From contig NC_061811.1 in NCBI RefSeq assembly GCF_021462225.1, forward strand, positions 828,501 to 892,500: DNA of 64,000 nucleotides, in the 5' to 3' direction. The translations under genes were made by a program, and so were the position numbers. Positions within the stretch are counted from its first letter, which is position 1. Every line of letters starts with the position of its first letter. Under the pieces are notes generated by a model, which had not been told where the DNA came from, made no database searches, and saw only the letters and a program-made list of their open reading frames with translations. Positions 27,401-39,400 of the stretch are shown here, one piece after another. Source of the stretch: Girardinichthys multiradiatus. Lineage: Eukaryota > Chordata > Actinopteri > Cyprinodontiformes > Goodeidae.

Positions 27401-30400
27401 CACACTGGACCCCCAGCAGCTTGGATCCTGTGACTCTCCACTCTACATCCAGACTCTGGGACCTTGATGTCCAAATGAAAGAAAAACTTCACTTTGATCT
27501 GAAAAGAGGACTTTGGACCACTGACCAAGAATCCAGTTCTTTACCCTTCAGCCCAGGTGAGATGGTTCTGATGTTGTCTCTGGTTCAGGAGTTGTGTTAA
27601 CACAAGGAACAATACAGCTGTAGTTCATCTCCTGAAGATATCTGTGTGTGGTGGATCTTGAACCTCTGAATCCAGCTGCAGAGCATTTTTTCCTTCCACT
27701 TAACCTTCCATTAACATGCTTGGATCCAGCACTCTGTGAACAGCCAGCTTCTTCAGCAATGACCTGCTGTGGCTTTCATGTGGAGGGAGTCTGTGACTGT
27801 CTGCAGGACATCTGTCCAGTCAGCAGTCTTCTCCATGACTGTGGGTCAGAACACGGTCAGAACAGAACATTTCTGGATTATCCTTTTCATTAGTTTGGTG
27901 TAATCCTATGATTTACTGAGAAACTGTATGTTTAGCGTTTTATTAGCTGTAAACAATTAACATTTTATAACTAAGAGAAATAAAAACGTTAAACATTTAA
28001 CTCTGTGTGATGAATGAGTTCCACTGAAATAAATCGTTTTCCCAGTGATTTTCCAGTTTATCCAGATGTGAATTAGCTTGAAGCTATAATGTATAATTTA
28101 TAATGAAATAGTGACATTTGGGGCTTTTTTAAATAAAGTACTGAGCTGGAGCTGCTTGGGTTGAGTGGAGGAACATCTCTGCCAGGATCTTCAGCGTGTT
28201 CCTGAACACCACGGCTCTGCTCTTCCAGCGTCTGTCATAGTGTGGGAAACACACAGCTGTGAATCGCTGAAGGACAGGAAGTGGGAGCTGTGGCTGTGTA
28301 CTGGGAGTGTGTGTGTGTGGGAGCAGGACATAGGTTAAATCTCCAACAAATGTTGGGGCAGGAAGCATTCTGTGGACGTCTAGGAAACGATTATTTATGG
28401 ATTTAAAACCCTGAAAGAACAGAATATTCTTCATATTTCAGTGTGAACAGGACCCAACATTAGCTGTTTCTGTGATCCGTTTGGTACGGGTCATGCTGTG
28501 TGGCGGCTGCTTCTAATCCCAGCTCTGTAGCTGAAGGCCACGTTTCTACCTCACTCAGAGAGGACTGTTTTCTTCGTGAGGTCAGAATGGCGCCGGGCCA
28601 CAGGCTGCACAGCTCAGCGTGGTGTAGTCTGGTACCTGCCAGAGCTGACGTCATGCCAGCAGGTTAGGTAACACCAGCCTTAACTAGAAGATTACAGAAG
28701 GAACCTGGCAGCTAAGGGCTTCTAGGTTAGTAGAACGTTCTTCATGATGGACTAAAAGAAGGAACAAGGAGCTCCACACCAATGAGAGAACCTGAGACCG
28801 AAAGTGCTCAGGAACCGGTTGCTATGGAGATTCCCTTTGTTTATGGGGAGCAGGGGAACCCATGACGGCGGTCCTTTCATCAGACCGAAACTCAAACCAG
28901 AATTTAAGCCTGAAGCAAACAGTGCCTGTGTGAGTTTGATCAGAAACGTTCTTTAGCAGTCAGTCTAACCCTAATATGTCACCGGGTCAGAACCATCATC
29001 ACACTCTAAGGTGAACATTATGTGGGAAAATCTGGAAAAATTCTTAAACTTAAGCTGTGATTGTAAAAAAACAGGAAAAGAGATCAGAATGATAACTGGA
29101 AAGTCCAGCTTTCTGTGACCCGTTTAAACTTTGAATGATGGTTCTGATGGCTGAGAAATGGACTGGTTTTCTCACAGCTGTAACTAAAATCCCTGAATGT
29201 TCTATGGGGACAGGCTCTTCCTGCTCCGCAGACAGAGAAGCAAACAGAACATTTTGATGAAAATGTAAAAATAAGAATAAATGCATCAAATAATAGTAAC
29301 TGGGCTTCAGGAAAGTATTTATCATTTTAACAGCATGTTTTAGGTCCACTGGGTTTGAAGCTCTGAAACCATCTAGCAAAGACCCGAACCAGATCTGACA
29401 GGACCGGTTTTCTTCTCTTCTATCTTCTGTTTGAGGTTCTTCTTGTTTTAAACTTGATGGAATCTCATCTCCCTGCTTTCCTTTTCTGTTGGGTTATTTC
29501 TATAACATCTGCCTGTTCATCTGTTGTTTTCTGTTCAGCCAATGAAGCATCATGGCCAAACATCAGTAAGAGTGGATCAGACTGGAGGTCCTGCAGTCCA
29601 GAACCGGTACTGTTTCTGCATCACACAGCCAGAAATTCTGATTATTTTGCTGTTTAAAATAGACCCAAAAGCTTCCTTTGTTTCTCAGCGTCTGACGATG
29701 AATTAGACTCAACTGTTCCTGTTTCAGGTCCGTTTGGATCACCAATGTGATCTTTGTTTGCTAAACACCAGAATTATGAAAGTGAAGATTTTATTACTTT
29801 CTCAAACGTCAGACGCTTACATACACTAAGCTCACCATACCTGATGATGATGTCATTGCTTTGTAAGCTCCTGATAGGTTAACTCACAGCATCTGAGTGA
29901 ACTACAGGGTCAGCTGTGGATGTATCTTAAGGCAACGCCTCAAAGTCTCTGCTTCCTTGTGTGACATCATAGAAAATCAACAGAAATCAGACATCAGGAG
30001 AACTGTGGTTTTGGGGGCAATTCTGACAAAGTGGATGAAAATGTCAGAATTTCTCATTATGGAGACATTTAATAGAAATAATTTACTGACTTTGACCAGA
30101 AACTGGAGAAGTTTGGTCCGATTTAACGTCACACTGTGAGGAAAAGGGTTATTAATCTATTATACCAGGGGTGTCAAACTCCAGTCCTCGAGGGCTGGTG
30201 TCCTCAAACTTTTAGATGTGTCCCTGGTCCAACACACCTGAATCTATGGCCGAATTACCTCCTCAGTATGCAGTCAAGTTCTCCAGAATCCTGCTAATGA
30301 TTATACAGTGGACACTGGTTTCACAGTTTGAATTAGCATTGAATGAAATAAACAGTTTTGGGTTTTATATTTTGTGGAGATGCCTGTGTCAGTCTGTGTT

Positions 30401-33400
30401 CTGGAAAGTCCGATTTCTGTTTTCAACCCAACAGTTTCCCTCTGGTTATGGTACCTACCCCAGCACCACTCACCAGGCGGCCGGGCATCACTGCGCCACC
30501 AGCTCACTGCCCCGTTCTGCCCCCGGTACCCTGGGCTGGCCCCGGTCCACTGCTTCCAGTGCCATCTCCTCCTCTTCATCATCATCCTGTGCTTTACAGC
30601 AAATCCAGCAGCATATTTCTCTCCCACCTAACTCGAACCAAGGTAAAACCCACAGACACAAACACTGAAATATACCAAAATAAATACTCATTTCTATTTT
30701 TATATATTACATTTCAACACTACGTTCTTACATGTATTTTGAAATATATTGAAGAAACACATTAAGAGATTAGATTTTTAAAATTTATGTATAATTTTTT
30801 TATATCTACACACATTTATTGCCTGTAAATGGCATTTCAATATGTTTTGTTTTGTTTTCACAGTAGACATACAGGGGTTGGACAATGAAACTGAAACACC
30901 TGGTTTTAGACCACAATAATTTATTAGTATGGTGTAGGACCTCCTTTTGCGGCCAATACAGCATCCATTCATCTTGGGAATGACATATACAAGTCCTGCA
31001 CAGTGGTCAGAGGGATTTTAAGCTATTCTTCTTGCTGGATAGTGGCCAGGTCACTACGTGATACTGGTGGAGGAAAACGTTTCCTGACTCGCTCCTCCAA
31101 AACACCCCAAAGTGGCTCAATAATATTTAGATCTGGTGACTGTGCAGGCCATGGGAGATGTTCAACTTCACTTTCATATTCATCAAACCAATCTTTCACC
31201 AGTCTTGCTGTGTGTATTGGTGCATTGTCATCCTGATACACGGCACCACCTTCAGGATACAATGTTTGAACCATTGGATGCACATGGTCCTCAAGAATGG
31301 TTCGGTAGTCCTTGGCAGTGACGCGCCCATCTAACACAAGTATTGGACCAAGGGAATGCCATGATATGGCAGCCCAAACCATCACTGATCCACCCCCATG
31401 CTTCACTCTGGGCATGCAACAGTCTGGGTGGTACGCTTCTTTGGGGCTTCTCCACACCGTAACTCTCCCAGATGTGGGGAAAACAGTAAAGGTGGACTCA
31501 TCAGAGAACAATACATGTTTCACATTGTCTACAGCCCAAGATTTGCGCTCCTTGCACCATTGAAACCGATGTTTGGCATTGGCATGAGTGACCAAAGGTT
31601 TGGCTATAGCAGCCCGGCCGTGTATATTGACCTTGTGGAGCTCCTGACGGACAGTTCTGGTGGAAACAGGAGAGTTGAGGTGCACATTTAATTCTGCCGT
31701 GATTTGGGCAGCCGTGGTTTTATGTTTTTTGGATACAATCCGGGTTAGCACCCGAACATCCCTTTCAGACAGCTTCCTCTTGCGTCCACAGTTAATCCTG
31801 TTGGATGTGGTTTGTCCTTCTTGGTGGTATGCTGACATTACCATGGATACCGTGGCTCTTGATACATCACAAAGACTTGCTGTCTTGGTCACAGATGCGC
31901 CAGCAAGACGTGCACCAACAATTTGTCCTCTTTTGAACTCTGGTATGTCACCCATAATGTTGTGTGCATTTCAATATTTTGAGCAAAACTGTGCTCTTAC
32001 CCTGCTAATTGAACCTTCACACTCTGCTCTTACTGGTGCAATGTGCAATCAATGAAGACTGGCTACCAGGCTGGTCCAATATAGCCATGAAACCTCCCAC
32101 ACTAAAATGACAGGTGTTTCAGTTTCATTGTCCAACCCCTGTATATAAAGTATTTAAATGTACTTATTATTACACGACTCACAAAAACGTACAATATTAA
32201 TATTTGGCTTTTGGGGGAAATTTATGGAAAACGTAGAACCATGCGATGGTAATTTGCTCATGTCAGTTTATTAAAACCAAAGCCAACAACAGTGGTGAGT
32301 AGACCACAGTGTCTCAATAACATGTCATGTGACCTTGATCATCAACCACAGTTTGACAACGATGTCTCCTGCTATTCACAAATTGACTTATTATCTGCTG
32401 AGGCATGGCATGGTCCCCAGGTCATTGAGGTTCTGTGGTTCAGAGTTGCAAGCCTCTAGACGAAGACTCAGCTGATCTCATAGGTTTTCTCTGGGATTCA
32501 GGTCTGGAGAAAGTGCATGCCACTCCATTTCAGGAACCCCAGTCTCCAGCACCCGTTCCCTGATGATGTGACCTGCATGATCTGGAGCATTGTCCTCCAT
32601 GAAGATGAAACTAGGCCTGTGTTGTTCATGCAGGAACTCAATGACTGGTTTAATGCTGGTATTCAGGTAGTATGAGCTTGTCCCTGAACCATTCACAGTG
32701 TAGAGCAGTTCTGTATTGACTGGACCCACCTACTCACACTATAACACCACCACCACCAAAGGCTCCTCTGGTGACAACCGTGGCTGATGCATGGAGCTCT
32801 TCTTGACGTCTCCAACATTGTTGAATCATAATTTCTGCTCAATGTGAATCAAGAGAACAGCATAGAGGTGCACTGGTCCCTGGTCCAGCTGGGTGCTCCT
32901 TGGCCAATGCAGGATGATGATACCTGTTCCTGGTGGTGTGGTCCGGTACCCTTGCAGGTCGTCTAGACCACACTGAGGGAAACAAGTTCTAATGGTCTGG
33001 ATGAATCTGCAGGGTTCTGTTCACAATGAAGAGATCCTCAGTGTGGGATGTGGCTAAAGGACATCCACTTCTATAGCTCCTTTTCCATTGCATGTAGAAG
33101 GCCCCAGGCTTTGTAAAGTCCAGGTCATATTTCAGTACAAATTTACCTGGGTAAATTCACTTTCCCAGGGCTTTACTTTCACAGGTAAATGGTCCTGGTC
33201 AGATTTCCCTGGGCTTTGTTAGAGCCCGGGGAAAGCTAAACTAAACTAAACTAAACTAAACTAAACTAAACTGAGCTAAGCTAACTAAGCTAACTAAGCT
33301 AAGCTAAACTAAACTAAACTAAACTAAACTGAGCTAAGCTAACTAAGCTAAGCTAAACTAAACTAAACTAAACTAAACTAAACTAAACTGAGCTAAGCTA

Positions 33401-36400
33401 ACTAAGCTAACTAAGCTAAGCTAAACTAAACTAAACTAAACTAAACTGAGCTAAGCTAACTAAGCTAAGCTAAACTAAACTAAACTAAACTAAACTGAGC
33501 TAAGCTAACTAAGCTAAACTAAACTAAACTAAACTAAACTAAACTGAGCTAAGCTAACTAAGCTAACTAAGCTAAGCTAAACTAAACTAAACTAAACTGA
33601 GCTAAGCTAACTAAGCTAAGCTAAACTAAACTAAACTAAACTAAACTGAGCTAAGCTAACTAAGCTAAGCTAAACTGAACTAAACTAAACTAAACTGAGC
33701 TAAGCTAACTAAGCTAAACTAAGCTAACTAAATTAAGTTAAGCTAAACTAAGCTGAGCTAAGCTAAGCTAACTAAGTTAAGCTAAACTAAACTAAGCTAA
33801 GCTAAAGTAAAGTAAAGTAAATTGAGCTGAGCTGAACTAACTAAGCTAAACTAAGCAAACTGGGCGGCTGTACCGGGACTTCCCCACTATCCGCTGCCGG
33901 ATCTTGGCCCTGCACTCTGGGACTTCCCGCTACCTGTTATCTGTTTGTGGCGGCTGAAGGTGAAAATAAAGGGTTCAGTAGGTATGTGGTGAATAACCGC
34001 AAGCACCAGAAAATAAAATGGAATATTTGTTTCCGGAAATTTGTGACATTTTAAGTTATTGTTGGCATTAATTGTAAACTATTTAGCCACAATTCTGTAA
34101 GACAAATGTTTTAACACAGTGCTGATGATGACCATATCCTGTAGTTATCTGATATGAGTTTATCTGATGATAATAAAATAAAAATAAGTGTGTTAGTCAG
34201 TGTTTAGAAGTTATCGTAAATGAATCATACAGCTGTAAAGCAACAACTCTGGCCTGATGCAGGTTGGTAAAAAATGTAAATGTAAAATAACGATTTAAAC
34301 TTTTCCTGCTTATGGATCAAGAGCAACTTAAGGAATAATGGAAGGAATTAATCAGCTGTTGAAACAAAAAAATGATTTATTAGGTTTTAAATGGAGTAAA
34401 GTAGTAATGCCATCTGCTGGACTGAAGATGTAATGCAGTGTTCTACACAACTTGCCCAGACCTAATCAGGCTGACTTAAATAAATGGTCCTGGCCTCTCT
34501 GAGCAATGGAAGAAGAAAGTACGAGATTCCCTGGGATTCCTATTACTTCGTCACAGAGAAACAAACATGTTGTAACTCCTAATGTCAGTTTTAGATGCTA
34601 ATGGCCGTGGGCAGGAAGGTCCTGTAGAGCTGTTGGAGTGGATCTGAAGAAGCCTCTGACTGAAGACTTTGTTGTTGTATAAGAGCATGATGAAGAGGAT
34701 GTTCAGGGTTCTTCATAATGTTCTCTATTGAACAATCCTTCTTAGCACAATCATCTCCAGAGGGTCCAGAGCAGTCTCAGAACAGAACCAGCCTTCTTGA
34801 TCAGCTTGTTGAGCTTTATTAAGTCAACAGTTCTGATGCTGCTACTCCAGCAGATGATGGCAGAATATTATTTTTGCATCCATTTTCACAAATATTTTTA
34901 TATCTCTCTTTATTGTAAACTTTGCAGCTTGTTCTGTTTCTGCCACCAGGTTCTGCCTCCTCCTCCCAGCCGTCTCCTCTCTCCCTTCAAACGGAGCGCT
35001 CGGACCCCCCTCCGGCAGTGGCAGTCCGTCCCTACGTCCCGGACCACCCGTCCAGACCTCAGTCCCCCAGGAAGGGTCCCGCAACCATGAATAGCAGCTC
35101 CATCTACAGCGTGTATCTCCAACAACCTCAGCAGCCTCAGGCTAAGAACTACAGCTCTCTGAGCAACCGGACTGCTGTCAAAGCAGGTAATAACAGTTCC
35201 TTGTGTTCATAATATCTACTGTAGTTTATTTATCAACACATATACATCCCATCTTTTTGTTGTCTCTCTACAGTCTACGGCAAACCCATCCTCCCCTCAA
35301 ACTCCTCGTCCTCGTCCCCTGTCCCCTTCTTCCAGGGGGGGAGGAGGAGGAGTGAAGGTAGCAAGGGACGATGTCAAAGAGAGAGAAGGAGGAGGAGACA
35401 CCAGAGTTGGACAGATCCTTCCTCCACCCAGTGTGGACAACATCCCACGCCCCCTGAGTCCTACCAAGCTCACACCAGTGGGTGGGTTCACCGATCAATG
35501 TGAGCTTTAGAAGGTGTAGAGAAAACTGAAGCTATTCTGCTTAAACCTTCTGTGGGAGCAGACCAGGGGTCCGAGGTGGAGAGGACCAGGGGTCTGAGGT
35601 GGAGAGGACCAGGGGTCTGAGGTGGAGAGGACCAGGGGTCTGAGGTGGAGAGGACCAGGGGTCCGAGGTGGAGAGGACCAGGGGTCTGAGGTGGGAGCAG
35701 ACTAGGGGTCTGAGGTGGAGACGACCAGGGGTCCGAGGTGGCTGGCTTCAGTTGCTCAGGTCTACATCCAAGAGCTCTCTGGTTGCTATAGTGATTGCTG
35801 CTCTTTCTGGCAGAAAAAACTAAGCCTGAAGCAAACAGTGTCCGGGTGAGCTGGATCAGACCGTTCTGGTTGGCTCATATGTACACCTTAATGTGTCTGC
35901 AGTGGTTCCTGTAGGAGGATCTAACAGGTTAAACAGAACCTTCAGGTCCAGTTTCTACAGAACCATCCAGGCCTGAAATCTACTGGTAGTGAATGAGAGT
36001 GTGGGCGTGTCTCTCTGCACTCTGGGCTCTGATTGGACAGAAGTACTACAGCAGTGGGAGATTGGATGGAGACACTGTTTAAATCCAAAAGGTTCTGAGT
36101 ATTTCACCAGGTCAGAACCATCATCACGCTCTAAGCTGAACATTCTGTGAAAAAATTTGAAAAAATCCTAAAACCTAAACTGTGATTGTTGGATAAGTGG
36201 GATCAGAATGATAACTGGGTCAGGTAAAGTCCAGCTTTCTGTGACCTGTTTAAGCTTTAAATGATTGGTTCTGGCTGAGATATGGAAGTCCAAACAGGAA
36301 AGATTTAAGTTCCTTTGTGTTGCAGACTTTATTTGTTAGGAATGGTCTAATATTCTGAAATGTTATGGTCTTTCTCCACAGCCCACTCGCAGCTACGATA

Positions 36401-39400
36401 CCAGAATGATGCTGACCTGGAGGTTCTGCGCCGTCGTCTCAGTAATGCTCCTCGGCCCCTGAAGAAACGGAGCTCCATCACTGAACCTGAGGGCCCACAG
36501 GGGCCAAACATCCAAAAACTGCTGTACCAGCGGTGGGTCTGAGTTCTCCAGGAAAACCAACATTATCCCGTTAAACTGAGCTCAGGTAACTGACGGTGTT
36601 TTGTTGTTGGGTGCAGGTTTAACACCCTGGCAGGAGGGATGGAGGGCGGCTCAGGTAAGACACAGACGTGATGTTAGAGGGTTAGAGTCATGGACACCTG
36701 GTTATTATTCCCTCCTCTGCTCCAGGGAACCCTTTCTACCAGCCCAACTGCCTTCTAGGAGACATGGACTGCATCCATTCAGCCAATAGGAATGTCGAGC
36801 TTGGAGACAAGAGTGTCAGTGAATTACCTGGGGAGGTCAAAGGTCAAAATCTGAGCTCAGACTCCTGCTGCTCCTCTTCACCCTCAGTTACTATGGAAAC
36901 ACCCAAAGACACAGAGAGCACCAAAAAGGCATCTGCCTCAACCCAGCCCAACTCATCTCCTGCACCTGAGAGGTCCGAGGACAAGAACAATAACAGCCAA
37001 CGAGGAGTTAGCTCCGCCCACAACACGATAGGCCACGCCCCCTCTTCCCCATCACCTCCTGCTCCGCCTTCAGTACCAAAGGTCCACATACTGAAACCAC
37101 ACCTACTCTCACATCCTTGCTCCTTTCCTCAACAATAACCCCTGTGTTTCTGTGCGCTGCAGGCGAAGCGGACCAACCTGAAGAAGCCGTCATCAGAGCG
37201 GACGGGCCACGGCCTGAGGGTCAAGTTCAACCCTCTGGCTCTGCTGCTGGACGCCTCGTTAGAAGGAGAGTTTGACCTGGTGCAGAGGATCATATACGAG
37301 GTAAAATATGGAATCATGGAGCATGTTCATGAGTCACAATGGATATTTATACAAGTCTGCTTGGTAAAGCGTTGGTCACACTGTGCAGTACGAAGGTGTT
37401 GTGGACAATCATGGCCCAAACCTTCTGCAGTTGTTGGAAACTCTGTAGCTTCAGTTTGTTTAGCTTCAGATCTTCTCAATGGTCCTACTGGGCGGCTGCA
37501 CCGAGCAGTTCTTCCACATCTTCATCCAAATCTGTGTCTTTAAGGTGGAGAACCCCAGCATGCCTAATGATGAGGGCATAACTCCTCTTCATAATGCTGT
37601 GTGTGCTGGCCACCACCATATTGTGAAGTTCCTGCTGGACTTTGGGGTTAATGTCAACGCAGCCGACAGTGACGGATGGTCAGTACCCCCAGTCTTCTTC
37701 ATTTATCTAGAGATTCATCCTTGGAATCATCAGATGAACTTCAAAGTATTTTATTGTCGCACTTCCAGGACCCCTCTTCACTGCGCAGCTTCGTGCAACA
37801 GCGTCCACCTCTGCAAGATGCTGGTGGAGTCCGGGGCGGCCATCTTTGCCACAACTATTAGTGATGTGGAAACTGCGGCGGACAAATGCGAGGAGATGGA
37901 GGAGGGCTACTGCCAGTGTTCCCAGTTCCTCTATGGTTGGTTGTCCACAAACACGCCTCGTTAAATGGGTTTGTCCGCTCCAGACTCATCTTCCCTGGAC
38001 TCTATGTTCTCCATCTTCTGCAGGTGTGCAGGAGAAGTTGGGAGTGATGAACAAAGGCTTGGTCTACACGCTGTGGGACTACATGGCTCAGCAGGATGAC
38101 GAGCTCTCCTTCAGCGAGGGCGATGCCATCACCGTGCTACGTCGCCATGACGACAATGAGACTGAGTGGTGGTGGGCGAGGCTGGAAGACCGTGAAGGAT
38201 ACGTACCCAGAAACCTGATGGGGGTGAGAGCAACTAGCATACCTCACTGTTAACATGCCCAGATAGAAACACCGAAGCTGTTATCAGAAGGTCTGAAAAT
38301 CAGAAGGTCCGAACGTTGCAGCTACAGCTGAATAATCCATCCTATGCTTTCTGTCACTCAGGGATGGAAAACCTTTCTCTTGTTAAAGTAAGCTGTGATG
38401 AAGCTAATCTCTTATTTCCATAACTGTGAGCTCATTTTAAAAATCTGAGTTTAATCAGCGAATACTGACTGAGGGGAGTTTTACAGGGTCAAAGAGGTCA
38501 GCAGTGATGGATTCATCTGAGAAAGAAGAAGCTGCTGGGGTGGGGTGGGGGAGCCCACAGAACCTCAGTTCTTCAGCCTCAAAACAACCAAATCATATGT
38601 TCTGAAATAGTGAGCTTCAGAACCCTCTGTCTATTTTAATGGGTCTGCAGTAGTTCCTGTAGGAGATCTGGCTGGAAAATCAGAAGCTTCAGGTCCAGTT
38701 TCTACAGAACCATTCAGATCTGAAATCTTCTGGGAGTGGATGAGAGTGTGGGCGTGTCTCTGCATTCTGAGTTCTGATTGGACAGAAAACTGTAGGTTCT
38801 ACAGAAGTGGGAGAGACCCTGGCTGGAAGGAGACAGAAACGTTTGAATGGAGACACAGTTTAATTCTAAAAGGTTCTGAATATTTCACTGGGTCAGAACC
38901 ATCATCACGCTCTAAGCTGAACATGCTATGGCAAAATCTGGAGAAATCCTCAAACTTAAACTGTGATTGTGGAAAAACTGAAAAATGGATCAGAATGATA
39001 ACTGGGTCAGGTAAAGTTAGACGTTCTGTGACCCAGTTAAGATGTAAAGGACGGCTGAGATATAGAGGTCCAAACTGGACTGGGTTTATTACTGCTGCAA
39101 CTGAGATCCTACTATAGTCTGAGTGGAAATGTTCAGTTCCGGAGAACCGTGCGGTGTATCAGAACACAGTCAAGCAGCCGGGTTTTCCACCTGTGTGGGA
39201 CATGTGCTGACCCGGAGATTATTATGAAAGCTGATAATAAATGTGCTTAAATGTAGTTTGTGTCACTTTTGATGTTGAATTCAAAGAGTAAATTAACAAC
39301 CCATCAGGTGGTCGGCTCCTAGAGCGGGTCATATGGTTTCTTTTGAGATGTTCAGGACAAAGCTAACATCATGTAGTGACGTTCTGGGTGTTGATCTCTC

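Noticed and set aside
28129..28434. Minus-strand open frame with a histidine/threonine repeat
   Set aside because: The middle is the translation of a (gt)n tract; no support for a gene.
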